64,000 nucleotides of DNA from Mesorhizobium shangrilense (GCF_040537815.1 NZ_JBEWSZ010000001.1:3844001-3908000), one strand, 5' to 3'; shown: positions 39,799 to 48,767, numbered from the stretch's first letter. Notes: a model not told the origin generated them from the letters alone. Numbers and translations are program-made.

Positions 39799-40304
39799 AT
39801 GAATGTCGGTGATGCAGCCCAACGGTCCGGCCTGCCGGCCAAGACCATCCGCGGCTACCAAGACCATCTGCCGCTACGAGGAGATCGGCCTGATCCGACC
39901 CCAGCGCGCTGATAATGGCTACCGCGACTATTCAGACGACGACATCAACGGGCTGGCCTTCCTGCGCCGCGCGCGCAACCTCGGCTTTTCCATCGAGGAT
40001 TGCCGCCAGTCGATGGCGCTCTACCAGGATCGCGGCCGCGCCAGCCAGGATGTACGCGAAATCGCCGCCGCGCATGTCACCGCCATCGAGGAAAGCTCGC
40101 GCGAACTGCAGTCGATGCTGGCTACCTTTGCAGAAGCTCATCCATGCCTGCCATGGCGATGACCGGCCGGATTGTCCGATTTTGGATGTTATGGCGGGCG
40201 TGTCGCTCCGCCGGCGGTATCGTTTCGCCGTCGGCATAGCGGACCGGCAAACTCAAGGTCTGTCAAAGCGACAATCGCCCTCAACAAACGGGTTCAAACC
40301 GTGA
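39799..40304 (+). pseudogene. hmrR: MerR-family copper regulator (hmrR/cueR-like), two frameshifts
   Basis: The ATG at 39799 (ribosome site GGGGAG) opens MNVGDAAQRSGLPAKTIR, a CueR/HmrR N-terminus. A 19-base near-perfect tandem duplication follows (AAGACCATCCGCGGCTACC at 39840-39858, then a diverged copy), shifting the frame by +1. The rest of the HTH and helix (RYEEIGLIRPQRADNGYRDY through RELQSML) reads in the second frame. An extra T in ACCTTTGC near 40128 shifts again. The third frame then encodes HACHGDDRPDCPILD, the paired Cys metal-binding loop (C-x7-C) of copper sensors. All parts are recognisable but no single frame joins them. Confidence 0.85.
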
Positions 40305-40316
40305 ACAAAATCTGGC

Positions 40317-40829
40317 ATGGTGCCGGCCATGCCAATCATCTCCCCGATTCCCCTCAACCCCCTCATCGACGGTCGCCAGTCCGAACGCGCCATGCTGGTT
40401 CGACGCGGCGTGCAGCGGCTGTTGACGGCCATGGGCGCGCATGTGCTGCCCGAACTGTCGCTGGCGACCGGCCGCCGCGCCGATCTCGTCGCACTGACCC
40501 GCCAGGGCGACATCTGGATCATCGAGATCAAATCCTCGATCGAGGATTTCAAGGTCGACCGCAAATGGCCAGATTACCGGCTGCACTCCGACCGCTTCTT
40601 CTTCGCCACGCACCCCGGCGTGCCCTCGCAGATTTTTCCAGAGGAATGCGGCTTCATCCTCTCCGATGGCTACGGCGCCGAGATCCTGCGCGATGCGCCC
40701 GAGCACCGGATGGCGGCGGCAACACGCAAGGCGCTGATGCTCCGCATCGCGCGGGCCGGCGCGGCGCGGCTGCTGGCGGCGGAGCTTGCGGGTGTTTCCG
40801 TGCCGGTGGTCGAGGGTGAGAGCGAATAA
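40317..40829 (+). CDS. mmcB: MmcB family DNA repair protein
   Basis: A 170-aa protein of the MmcB family, a PD-(D/E)XK-like nuclease fold first linked to mitomycin C resistance in Caulobacter. The core is GRRADLVALTRQGDIWIIEI followed by KSSIEDFKVDRKWPDY, with the Asp and E-x-K of the nuclease motif. The start at 40317 or 40329 is not resolved by a clear ribosome site. In Caulobacter the gene is SOS controlled, but I see no proper GTTC-n7-GTTC box here. It converges on nhaA across a hairpin. Confidence 0.85.
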   Translation: MVPAMPIISPIPLNPLIDGRQSERAMLVRRGVQRLLTAMGAHVLPELSLATGRRADLVALTRQGDIWIIEIKSSIEDFKVDRKWPDYRLHSDRFFFATHPGVPSQIFPEECGFILSDGYGAEILRDAPEHRMAAATRKALMLRIARAGAARLLAAELAGVSVPVVEGESE

Positions 40830-40842
40830 CTCGCAGAACCTG

Positions 40843-40876
40843 GGTTCCTCCCCCCGCTTCGCGGGGGCGAGGAACC
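40843..40876. terminator. hairpin between mmcB and nhaA
   Basis: A strong inverted repeat: GGTTCCTC + CCCCCGC (40843-40857), loop TTC, GCGGGGG (40861-40867), one bulged C, GAGGAACC (40869-40876). It lies between two convergent genes with 65 bases separating their stops, so it probably terminates both. There is no long T run, so it may also be a small copy of a palindromic repeat. Confidence 0.6.
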
Positions 40877-40894
40877 AAGAATTGCAAACAGGCC

Positions 40895-42091
40895 TTACCC
40901 TTCGTCCTCGTCCACCCCACCCGCAGGCGGCGCCATCAGCAAAACGGCAGCGCCGAGCAGCGCGGCGACGAAGGAGCCGGCGAGGATGCCGACCTTGACC
41001 GCGTCCTGCAGCGCTACGTCGCTGGCGAAGGCGAGCAGGCCGATGAACAGGCTCATGGTGAAGCCGATGCCGCACAGCAGCGAGACGCCGAGCATATGCA
41101 GCCAGCCGGCATTGACCGGCAGGTCGGCGAAGCCAAGCCGGATGGCGATTGCGGAGGAACCCAACACGCCGACCAGTTTGCCGACGACAAGGCCGGCAGC
41201 GACGCCCAGCGTCAGCGGCTCGACGAGCGCGGCTGCGCTCAACCCGGCCAGCGAGACACCGGCATTGGCAAAGCCGAAGATCGGGATGACGACGAAGGGC
41301 ACGATCTTGTGCAGGGCGTGCTCGAGCCGGTGCAGCGGCGAATGGTCGAGATCATGCCCGGTGCCGGCGGAAACCTTCAGCGGTATGGTCAGCGCGAGCG
41401 CCACGCCGGCGAGCGTGGCATGGACGCCCGACTTCAGCACCAGCACCCACAGGATGACGCCGAGCACGATATAGGGGACCAGGGTCACCACGCGCATGCG
41501 GTTGAGCACGATGAGAGCGGCGATGACCGCGAACGCCGCCCCCAGATAGGCGAGCGACAGGCCCTTCGTATAGAATATGGCGATGATGATGACGGCGCCG
41601 AGATCGTCGATGATGGCGAGCGCGGTGAGAAAGATCTTCAGCGATGCCGGTACGCGCTTGCCAAGCAGGGACAGCACGCCAAGTGCGAAGGCGATGTCGG
41701 TGGCGGTGGGGATCGCCCAGCCGGACAAGGCAGCCGCGTTGTTGCGGTTGATGGCGACATAGACGAGCGCGGGAACCAGCATGCCGCCTGCCGCGGCGAT
41801 GCCGGGCAGGACGCGGCGTGGCCAGGTCGAGAGCTGGCCGTCCAGCATCTCGCGCTTGATCTCGAGGCCGACGAGGAGAAAGAACACGGCCATCAGCCCG
41901 TCATTGACCCAGTGTGACACGCTGAGCGGTCCGACATAGGCATGCAGGGCGGAGAAGTATGCTCCGGCCAGCGGCGAATTGGCGACGATCAGGGCAAGGG
42001 CGGCGGCCGCCATGAGAATGATGCCGCCGGCCGCCTCGCCATCGAGAAACTCGCGGAAGATGGAGACCGGGCGCGGCTTCAAATCCTGCAT
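40895..42091 (-). CDS. nhaA: Na+/H+ antiporter NhaA
   Basis: A 398-aa inner-membrane antiporter that expels Na+ in exchange for 2 H+ and controls internal pH. It has about 12 helices, the ion-binding double Asp in [11 protein letters not shown] and the conserved [17 protein letters not shown] and FANAGVSL segments. The Glu-rich C-terminus (GGVDEDEG) is short. It lies downstream of actR on the same strand, separated by a 185-base palindromic repeat, so a separate promoter is likely. Confidence 0.96.
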   Translation of the reverse strand: MQDLKPRPVSIFREFLDGEAAGGIILMAAAALALIVANSPLAGAYFSALHAYVGPLSVSHWVNDGLMAVFFLLVGLEIKREMLDGQLSTWPRRVLPGIAAAGGMLVPALVYVAINRNNAAALSGWAIPTATDIAFALGVLSLLGKRVPASLKIFLTALAIIDDLGAVIIIAIFYTKGLSLAYLGAAFAVIAALIVLNRMRVVTLVPYIVLGVILWVLVLKSGVHATLAGVALALTIPLKVSAGTGHDLDHSPLHRLEHALHKIVPFVVIPIFGFANAGVSLAGLSAAALVEPLTLGVAAGLVVGKLVGVLGSSAIAIRLGFADLPVNAGWLHMLGVSLLCGIGFTMSLFIGLLAFASDVALQDAVKVGILAGSFVAALLGAAVLLMAPPAGGVDEDEG

Positions 42092-42137
42092 TTAGCCTCC
42101 GTTAAGTCGCCTGTTCGGCGGGCTTCATTGTCCAAAT

Positions 42138-42322
42138 GTCGGCGCTGCCCCTCACCTGCCTGCCGGCATCCTCTCCCCGTATAGCGACGGGGAGAGGGGC
42201 GCTGTCATCGCCGATTTCGCCAATCACCGACGTCGCAAGGAGGGCGCTAACATTGCGGCCAGCCTCTTTCTCCCCGTCTCTATACGGGGAGAAATGCCCG
42301 GCAGGGCAATGAGGGGCAGCGC
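42138..42322. repeat. rhizobial palindromic repeat with TCTCCCCGT arms, copy 2
   Basis: The same architecture as 35912-36093: outer arms with GTCGGCGCTGCCCCTCA near 42138-42154 and TGAGGGGCAGCGC near 42310-42322, inner CTCCCCGT-n-ACGGGGAG hairpins near 42171-42198 and 42271-42291. The right-hand hairpin (CTTTCTCCCCGTCTCTATAC) is identical in both copies, while the middle differs, as expected for mosaic elements. It lies between nhaA and actR. Confidence 0.75.
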
Positions 42323-42396
42323 GAATTTCGGCTATTGGTATGCTCCGCCATAAGTAGAAACTGGCCCGAGGCAATTGATCTGCGTGTCCAGCGATC

Positions 42397-42960
42397 TCAG
42401 CGCGGCGCGCGCTTGGCGAGTATCCGCTGCAGCGTGCGGCGATGCATGTTGAGCCGGCGGGCGGTCTCGGAGACGTTGCGGTCGCACATTTCATAGACGC
42501 GCTGGATATGTTCCCAACGCACGCGGTCGGCCGACATCGGATTTTCCGGCGGCGCGGCGCGCTCGCCGGTCGTGCGGGTCAGGGCCCCGAAAATGTCGTC
42601 GGCGTCCGCTGGCTTCGACAGATAGTCGACGGCGCCGAGCTTCACGGCCGTCACCGCGGTGGCGATGTTTCCGTAGCCGGTCAGGATCACGGTGCGGGCA
42701 TCCTCGCGCTTTTCGCGAATGGCGGCGACGACGTCGAGACCATTGCCGTCACCGAGCCGCATGTCGACCACGGCATAGGCTGGCGGATTGGCGCGCGCCT
42801 TTGCAACAGCCTCCTCGACGCTCTCGGCGGTCTCGACCACAAAGCCCCTTGTTTCCATGGCTCTGGCAAGGCGGGTGAGGAATGGCTTGTCGTCGTCGAC
42901 GATCAGCAGCGAGGTGTCCTCGCCTTCAACCATTGCTCCAATCGTTTCGTCGCCTGTCAT
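42397..42960 (-). CDS. actR: response regulator ActR (RegA/PrrA family)
   Basis: A 187-aa response regulator. The receiver domain has the acidic pocket VDDD (21-24), phospho-acceptor Asp66 in VVDMRLG, Thr in LTGYGN and Lys in SKPAD. A Pro-rich linker leads to a Fis-type HTH (SETARRLNMHRRTLQRIL). In rhizobia ActR works with ActS in acid tolerance and redox control of CO2 fixation, nitrogen and energy genes. The partner kinase lies just upstream on the same strand (62 bases). Confidence 0.95.
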   Translation of the reverse strand: MTGDETIGAMVEGEDTSLLIVDDDKPFLTRLARAMETRGFVVETAESVEEAVAKARANPPAYAVVDMRLGDGNGLDVVAAIREKREDARTVILTGYGNIATAVTAVKLGAVDYLSKPADADDIFGALTRTTGERAAPPENPMSADRVRWEHIQRVYEMCDRNVSETARRLNMHRRTLQRILAKRAPR

Positions 42961-43022
42961 CGTCTGTCATTCCTGCTGCCTGAATTTTACGCAGATATCG
43001 CTCCGCAGCGCCATTGTCCAAT

Positions 43023-44354
43023 TTACGCAGTGTCAAACATGTTGGCCGAAGCCGATTCCGGATTGAGGAAGACGCTGCGCGGCCATGATATCTGCACGAT
43101 GGCGCCCTCGCCGAGCCCGCTCGAATTGCGAAAATCAAGCGCGGCGCCCGAACGCTCCAGCAGCGTCTTGGCGATGAAGAGGCCGAGACCCAGACCGCCG
43201 CCGGCTTCGGTGCCCTGGCGCGTCGACATGTAGGGCTCGCCGATGCGGTCGATGATCTCGGCGGGGAAACCCGGCCCGTCGTCGATGATCGAGAAGGTTA
43301 CGGCGGCCTCGTCCCAGTTCCAGCTTATCGTGACGGTCTTGCGGGCAAAATCGACGGCGTTCTCGACCAGATTGCCAAGGCCGTAGATGACGCCGGGATT
43401 GCGCCGCCCGACAGGCTCGGGGCCGGTGCGCTCGCCTGGCCGAAGCTTGATCGAAATGCCGAAGTCGCGGTGCGGAGCGATCACCTCCTCGACCAGCGAC
43501 GTCAGCGGCAGCCGCGCCAGATGCGCCTCGCCCTCCGATGACAGGCTGGTCAGGCGCTTGAGGATTTCACGACAGCGTTCGCTCTGCGAGCGAAGCAGTT
43601 TGACATCCTCGCCGTATTTCGGATCCTTGCCAAGGGCCTTCTCCATCTCCTTGGCGACAAGCGTGATGGTGGCGAGCGGTGTGCCAAGCTCGTGCGCGGC
43701 TGCCGCCGCCAGGCCATCCAGCGCCGAAAGGTGCTGCTCGCGCTGCAGCACCAGTTCGGTGGCCGCGAGTGCGTTGGCCAGAAGCCGCGCTTCCGCGGCG
43801 ACCCGGAAGGCATACATCGCCGTGAAGGCGATGGAGGACAGCACGGCCATCCACATGCCGGCGACATAGATGAAGGGCATCACCAGCGGCGCCCCCTCAT
43901 ACCAGGGCAGCGGCAAATGCAGGAAGACCAGCAGGGTCGCCGCCGTCATCACCAGCGCACCAAGGATCGCGGTGAGGCGCAATGGCAGCGATGTCGCCGA
44001 GATGACCACGGGCACCGTCATCAGCAGCGAGAACGGATTGGTGAGGCCGCCGGTCATGTAGAGCAGTCCGGCAAGCTGCAGGCTGTCGAAGACCAGGATG
44101 CCGAAGGCCGCGAACGGCGTGAGCCGATGCGCCGCCGGAAAGCGAAAGGCGAGAAACAGGTTCATCCAGGCCGAGCAGGCGATCAGCGCGAAACACAGGC
44201 TGACCGGCAGCGGAAATTTCAGGCCATAGGCAACGACGAGCACCGTCAGACTCTGGCCGACAATGGCAAGCCAGCGCAGCCGGATCAGCGTGTTGAGGCG
44301 CAGCCTCTGGCTTTGCTGGAAGTCGGGTGTTCTGACGATATTGATCATGATCAA
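43023..44354 (-). CDS. actS: redox sensor histidine kinase ActS (RegB/PrrB family)
   Basis: A 443-aa membrane histidine kinase with six helices (about 25-185). The quinone-binding heptapeptide GGLTNPF is at 102-108. The H-box has His221 in AAAHELGTPL; the redox-active Cys of RegB corresponds to Cys261 in SERCREIL. N, G1 and G2 boxes (NLVENAVDFA, DDGPGFP, GGGLGLGLFIAK) are complete. It senses the quinone pool and redox state and phosphorylates ActR. The start may be the second ATG (MINIVR). Confidence 0.95.
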   Translation of the reverse strand: MIMINIVRTPDFQQSQRLRLNTLIRLRWLAIVGQSLTVLVVAYGLKFPLPVSLCFALIACSAWMNLFLAFRFPAAHRLTPFAAFGILVFDSLQLAGLLYMTGGLTNPFSLLMTVPVVISATSLPLRLTAILGALVMTAATLLVFLHLPLPWYEGAPLVMPFIYVAGMWMAVLSSIAFTAMYAFRVAAEARLLANALAATELVLQREQHLSALDGLAAAAAHELGTPLATITLVAKEMEKALGKDPKYGEDVKLLRSQSERCREILKRLTSLSSEGEAHLARLPLTSLVEEVIAPHRDFGISIKLRPGERTGPEPVGRRNPGVIYGLGNLVENAVDFARKTVTISWNWDEAAVTFSIIDDGPGFPAEIIDRIGEPYMSTRQGTEAGGGLGLGLFIAKTLLERSGAALDFRNSSGLGEGAIVQISWPRSVFLNPESASANMFDTA

Positions 44355-44380
44355 GGATTACAGGCGCGAGACTGGAAACG

Positions 44381-46960
44381 CTAGGTGCCGCGCGGTTTGG
44401 CGCGGCTGGTGGCGGCGGCCAGCAGCGGGTTTTCCGGCCAGACATGTTTGGGATAGCGGCCGCGCATGTCGGCGCGCACATCGGCCCAGGACCCCCGCCA
44501 GAAGCCTGGCAGATCGCGCGTCGTCTGGATGGGGCGGTGCGCTGGCGACAGCAGTTCAAGCGTCAGCGGCACGGTTCCACCGGCGATCGACGGATGCCGG
44601 TCGAGGCCAAACAGTTCCTGCACGCGAACCGCCAGAACCGGCCATTCGCCGTCATAGCGGATCGGCACGCGACTGCCTGACGGCGCGTCGAAATGCGTGG
44701 GCGCCAGGGCCTCGACCCTGCGCTGAAGGTCGTGCGGCACAAGCGTCGCCAAGCCAGCCGAAATCGCACCCGGATCGATCGCTGAGAACGACGCCGCGCC
44801 GGAAAGGAACGGCAGCAGCCAGTCGTCGAGATGTTCCATGAGCGCGGCATCGGACACATCGGGCCAGGGCGCGCCAAGGCCGCGATGCAGCCAGGACAGG
44901 CGCTGGCGAAGCGTTTCGGCTTCCTTGCTCCACGGCAGCAGCGACAGCCCGTGCTCACGCAAGGCATCGAGGATCGCCCGGTCGGCATCGGCGCCGGCTG
45001 GCGCCGGCAGCATGCGTTCGGAGATAACAATGGCGCCAAGGCGGATGGTCTCGCGCACGCGCACCGCGCGCTTGTCCCGGTCGAAACTGGTTTCGCGGCG
45101 GGTCTCGATCCTGTCGGCCAGCGCTGCACGAACATCGGATTCATCGATGGGCGCCGCCGCTGCGATACGCGCATTCTGCGCCTTGCCTTGCAGGTCGGCG
45201 ACGACGAGCCAGGTCTCGCCCGCCAGCGGATCGGCGGCATCGAGCATGGCGCCTGAGCCATTGGCCAGGACAAAGCGGCCGCGCTCGCCACGCGCCTTGG
45301 CGACGCGATCCGGCCAGGCATGAACAAGGAGAGCGCCCGCGCCACCCTCCCCCTCGAGGGGAGGGTCGATCCGCAAAGCGGATCGGGGTGGGGTCGGTTC
45401 GGGCACGCCATCGGCGACCCCACCCCGTCTCTCTCGCTTCGCTGCGCTCAGTTCGGTCGCCGACCCTCCCCTCAAGGGGGAGGGTAAGGCCTGTTTCGCC
45501 AGCCTCTCCGCAAGCTGCCGCGCGGCGGTGGCGCGCGGCGATCTCTCGGAGCGGAACCGCATCAGCCGCCGCTCAAGATCAGCGCCGTCGCCGCCGAGAC
45601 CGCGTTCGGTGAGCAGCACGGCAAGCATCGCCGCCTCGTGGGCATGGCCGGTCTTCGCCGCCTCGGCGACCATATGGGCGAGCCGCACCGGCAGAGCGAG
45701 CCGGCGCATCGCGGCGCCCGCCTCGGTCAGGCGCCCTGCTCCATCGATCGCATCAAGCGCGCCCAGCAACGCCCTGGCCTCATTGAGCGCGGGAGCCGGC
45801 GGCGGATCGAGGAAGGCAAGGCTGGTCGGGTCGGCGACGCCGAAGGCCGCGCAGTCGAGCATCAATCCGGACAGGTCGGCCTCGAGGATTTCCGGTGGCG
45901 TGAAGGCTGGCAATGCCGCCGTCTGCTCGGCGCGCCACAGCCGGACCGCGACACCCGGCTGCGTGCGACCGGCGCGGCCGGCCCGCTGGTCGGCGGAGGC
46001 CTTGCTGACGCGCACCGTCTCCAATCGCGTCAAGCCGCTGGCCGGTTCGTAGCGCGGCAGGCGCGAGAGGCCGGAATCAACGACGACGCGCACGCCGTCG
46101 ATGGTGATGGACGTCTCGGCGATCGAAGTCGCCAGCACCACCTTGCGGCGGCCGGATGGCGACGGCTTGATCGCCGCGTCCTGCTGCTTGCCGTCGAGCA
46201 TGCCGTAGAGCGGCACGATATCGGTGTCGGCGCCGAGCTTGCCGGCCAGCCGTTCGGCGGTGCGCTCGATCTCGCGCTGACCGGGCAGGAAAGCGAGCAC
46301 GCTGCCGCTCTCGTCGGCAAGGGCCGAGCGGATCGCCTTGGCCATGGCGTCCTCGATCGCGATGCCGGCTGGCCGTTCGTCGTAGCGGATGTCGACGGGA
46401 AAGGCGCGGCCTTCGCTTTCGATCACCGGCGCGCCCGACAGCAGCTTGGCGACACGCGCGCCGTCGAGCGTCGCCGACATCACAGCCAAGCGCAGGTCCG
46501 GGCGTAGCGCGCCTTGCACGTCAACAGCCAGCGCCAGACCGAAATCGCCGTCGAGCGAGCGCTCGTGGAATTCGTCGAAGATCACCGCAGAGATGCCGGG
46601 CAGTTCGGGATCGTCGAGGATCATCCGCGCCAGCACGCCTTCAGTGACAACCAGTATCCTGGTCTTCGCCGAGGTGCGGTTTTCCATGCGCATGGCATAG
46701 CCGACGGTGGCGCCGGGCTCCTCGCCAAGCAGTTCGGCCATGCGGCGGGCGGCGGCGCGGGCGGCCAGCCGGCGCGGTTCGAGCAAGACGATCTTGCCGG
46801 CGCCCAGCCAGGACGCATCGAGCAGCGCCAGCGGCACCAGCGTCGTCTTGCCGGCGCCGGGCGGCGCCACCAACACGGCGCTGTTGCCATGACCGAGCGC
46901 ATCGCTGAGCGCCGGCAGCACGGCGGATACCGGAAGCTCCGGCAGGGGTTTTGTCGTCAT
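44381..46960 (-). CDS. hrpB: ATP-dependent RNA helicase HrpB, with an in-frame palindromic repeat
   Basis: An 859-aa DEAH-box helicase. Walker A is GAPPGAGKTTLVP-like near 31-43, followed by FDEFHER, SAT and the QRAGRAGR motif. The C-terminal HrpB domain is complete. It is about 40-50 residues longer than usual: residues about 492-539 are Pro/Gly/Arg-rich and encoded by a 142-base palindromic repeat (45343-45484) at the join between the helicase core and the C-terminal region. The reading frame stays open through the repeat. The cellular role of HrpB in bacteria is not well defined. Confidence 0.93.
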   Translation of the reverse strand: MTTKPLPELPVSAVLPALSDALGHGNSAVLVAPPGAGKTTLVPLALLDASWLGAGKIVLLEPRRLAARAAARRMAELLGEEPGATVGYAMRMENRTSAKTRILVVTEGVLARMILDDPELPGISAVIFDEFHERSLDGDFGLALAVDVQGALRPDLRLAVMSATLDGARVAKLLSGAPVIESEGRAFPVDIRYDERPAGIAIEDAMAKAIRSALADESGSVLAFLPGQREIERTAERLAGKLGADTDIVPLYGMLDGKQQDAAIKPSPSGRRKVVLATSIAETSITIDGVRVVVDSGLSRLPRYEPASGLTRLETVRVSKASADQRAGRAGRTQPGVAVRLWRAEQTAALPAFTPPEILEADLSGLMLDCAAFGVADPTSLAFLDPPPAPALNEARALLGALDAIDGAGRLTEAGAAMRRLALPVRLAHMVAEAAKTGHAHEAAMLAVLLTERGLGGDGADLERRLMRFRSERSPRATAARQLAERLAKQALPSPLRGGSATELSAAKRERRGGVADGVPEPTPPRSALRIDPPLEGEGGAGALLVHAWPDRVAKARGERGRFVLANGSGAMLDAADPLAGETWLVVADLQGKAQNARIAAAAPIDESDVRAALADRIETRRETSFDRDKRAVRVRETIRLGAIVISERMLPAPAGADADRAILDALREHGLSLLPWSKEAETLRQRLSWLHRGLGAPWPDVSDAALMEHLDDWLLPFLSGAASFSAIDPGAISAGLATLVPHDLQRRVEALAPTHFDAPSGSRVPIRYDGEWPVLAVRVQELFGLDRHPSIAGGTVPLTLELLSPAHRPIQTTRDLPGFWRGSWADVRADMRGRYPKHVWPENPLLAAATSRAKPRGT
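45343..45484. repeat. palindromic repeat inserted in the hrpB coding sequence
   Basis: Outer arms ACCCTCCCCCTCGAGG... (45343) and ...CCTCAAGGGGGAGGGT (to 45484) pair, and inner arms GGGGTGGGGTCG (near 45383-45394) and CGACCCCACCCC (45414-45425) pair again. The GATCCGCaaaGCGGATC hairpin is nested in the left half. This style is typical of intergenic rhizobial repeats, yet here it is translated in frame within hrpB, adding about 47 codons. Confidence 0.8.
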
Positions 46961-47016
46961 CGCGTCCGCATATCAGCGGTCGCGGTCGCCATGCAACGTG
47001 TGCGGCTGATACACAC

Positions 47017-47907
47017 TCAAAGTCGGGTCCGCGAAAACGGGTTCCAGCGCACCGTGCCCAGCCGTGCCTCTTCCCGCACCATGGTCAGCAGGCCGGAGCC
47101 GCCAACGACCGCGAGACCTACCAGCGACAGCCAGTCCGGGTATTCCCGGAAGAACAGGGCGCCGAGGATCACCGCCCAGACGATCTGCGAATAATGCGTC
47201 GGGGCGATCCGGTTGGCGGGCGCGTATTTGGCTGCCAGCAGCTGCAGCAATTGCCCGCCTGCGGTGAAAGCGCCCGCCAGCACCAGCCAGACAAGCTGCA
47301 TGGCATTCGGCAAGGTGAAAAAGGTGGCGGCGGCGCCGACCCCGTTGAACAGCAGGCCATAGCCCACGAGCACGCCGAGCATCGATGTACGCTTTTCCTG
47401 CTGGGCAAGCGATCGCATCAGGATGATGATGGTCGCGGCGAGGAAGGCATTCACAAAAGCGGCCAGATGGCCGAGGTTCAATTCACGAAAACCCGGCCGC
47501 ACCACCAGCATCACCCCGGCAAAGCCTGCAAACACCGCCAACCACCGCCAGGGGCCAACCTTTTCCTTCAGGATGACGGTCGACAGGATGGTGACCAGCA
47601 AGGGAGCCAGAAAGACCAGGGCGTAGACTTCGGCCAGCGGAATGGTGGTGAAGGAATAGACGCTGAGCACACCGGAGGCGATGCCGGCCCAGGCCCGCGC
47701 CTGCACGGCCCACGGCCGCTTCATGCGCCAGAAATCACGCCAGCGCTCGCCCACCGGGCGCGTGAAGAACAGGAACAAGCCGGCAAACAAGGTCGTGAAG
47801 AAGCCGATCTCGAAGACGGTGAACTGTCCGCCCAGGCTCTTGATAACGGCATCGCTGCCCGAATAGCTTGCATAGGCGATCAGGGCGAGCAGAATTCCGT
47901 TCGTCAC
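47017..47907 (-). CDS. DMT/EamA family transporter
   Basis: A 296-aa membrane protein with ten helices in two EamA repeats, a putative metabolite exporter. Typical segments are GGQFTVFEIGFFTTLFAG and TIPLAEVYALVFLAPL. The start is a GTG at 47907 (VTNGILLALIAY); upstream reading would run into the divergent PIG-L gene, and no ATG fits the frame. Only 27 bases separate its start from that gene's TTG start, so their promoters must overlap coding sequence. Confidence 0.82.
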   Translation of the reverse strand: MTNGILLALIAYASYSGSDAVIKSLGGQFTVFEIGFFTTLFAGLFLFFTRPVGERWRDFWRMKRPWAVQARAWAGIASGVLSVYSFTTIPLAEVYALVFLAPLLVTILSTVILKEKVGPWRWLAVFAGFAGVMLVVRPGFRELNLGHLAAFVNAFLAATIIILMRSLAQQEKRTSMLGVLVGYGLLFNGVGAAATFFTLPNAMQLVWLVLAGAFTAGGQLLQLLAAKYAPANRIAPTHYSQIVWAVILGALFFREYPDWLSLVGLAVVGGSGLLTMVREEARLGTVRWNPFSRTRL

Positions 47908-47934
47908 GTTTTTCCATTTCCGGGAGAGAGTAGC

Positions 47935-48633
47935 TTGAAAATACTGGCGCTCGGTGCGCATCCGGATGACATCGAGATCTTCATGTTCGGTACGATGGCG
48001 GCCTATGCGGCGCAAGGCGCAGAACTCACTTTTGCCGTGGCCACGGATGGGGCCAGGGGCGGCAAGAGCGACCCCACGGTTCTCGCCCGCTTCCGTCGCG
48101 AGGAAGCGACCGCTGCCGCTGCGCTGCTTGGCGCGACCCCGCGCTTCCTTGACTTTCCCGATGGCGAGCTGATGGCCGATGCCGCGCTGATCGGCGCGCT
48201 GAAAACGCTGATACGCGAGACCGGACCGGATCTGGTGATCACGCATGCACCCAACGACTATCACGCCGATCACCGCGCGCTGTCGGACGGCGTGCGGATC
48301 GCGGCCTCGTTCGGTGTTCCGGTTGTCCACGCCGACACGATGGGCGGCACCGGGTTTTCGCCAACACATTATGTCGATATTTCCGCTTATGGCGACATCA
48401 AGGCGAAGGCGATCCGGATGCATCGGTCGCAGGGGCCAGAGCAATATGTCGACAGGGCGCGCATCCAGAACGAGTTTCGCGCCGGTCAATGCAACGGCGT
48501 CTCCGGTTCACTGGCCGAGGCCTTTCGCTTTGAGCCCAGATTCCCCTTCGCCGACATACGCGCCTTGTTGCCGCCCGCGCCTCCGCTCCGGCCGGTGATG
48601 CCAAACCCGAACATCGTCATCCCGGTCGGCTGA
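47935..48633 (+). CDS. PIG-L/LmbE family deacetylase
   Basis: A 232-aa zinc-dependent N-deacetylase of the GlcNAc-PI de-N-acetylase family. Zn ligands are in AHPDDIE (about 8-14) and HAPNDYHADHRAL (about 102-114). The likely start is TTG at 47935 (LKILALGAHPDD), with GGGAGAGAG at 47922-47930; nothing upstream in frame is conserved. Such enzymes deacetylate amino-sugars, bacillithiol or mycothiol precursors, or antibiotic intermediates. The substrate here is unknown. Confidence 0.82.
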   Translation: MKILALGAHPDDIEIFMFGTMAAYAAQGAELTFAVATDGARGGKSDPTVLARFRREEATAAAALLGATPRFLDFPDGELMADAALIGALKTLIRETGPDLVITHAPNDYHADHRALSDGVRIAASFGVPVVHADTMGGTGFSPTHYVDISAYGDIKAKAIRMHRSQGPEQYVDRARIQNEFRAGQCNGVSGSLAEAFRFEPRFPFADIRALLPPAPPLRPVMPNPNIVIPVG

Positions 48634-48727
48634 CAGGTTGCCGGAAGAACCGCCCGGCGGTCATTTCCCAACGATTTCAATCACCCGGTTTCGTCATGCT
48701 GCGACGCAGCAACGAATTCGCTTGCGT

Positions 48728-48767
48728 TGTTTAGTAAAAATTGCATCACTAAACAAATTACTAAACA
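48728..48767. promoter_or_regulatory. three TTACTAAACA half-sites upstream of the ABC/dha operon
   Basis: TGTTTAGTAA (48728-48737) is a perfect inverse of TTACTAAACA (48758-48767), and a third copy TCACTAAACA (48746-48755) lies between, nine of ten bases alike. The sites are about 100 bases before the binding-protein gene in an AT-rich block, where a promoter would sit. This is the layout of a repressor or activator operator for a sugar operon. The regulator gene itself is not in the window. Confidence 0.6.

Noticed and set aside
40301..40316. GTTC-n7-GAAC near the mmcB start as a LexA box
   Set aside because: The alphaproteobacterial SOS box is a direct repeat GTTC-n7-GTTC; here the second half is inverted, so the match is not valid.
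46951..47934. Long plus-strand open frame antisense to the DMT transporter, joined to PIG-L
   Set aside because: It is a GC-rich antisense frame; the conserved PIG-L protein starts at 47935 with its own ribosome site.
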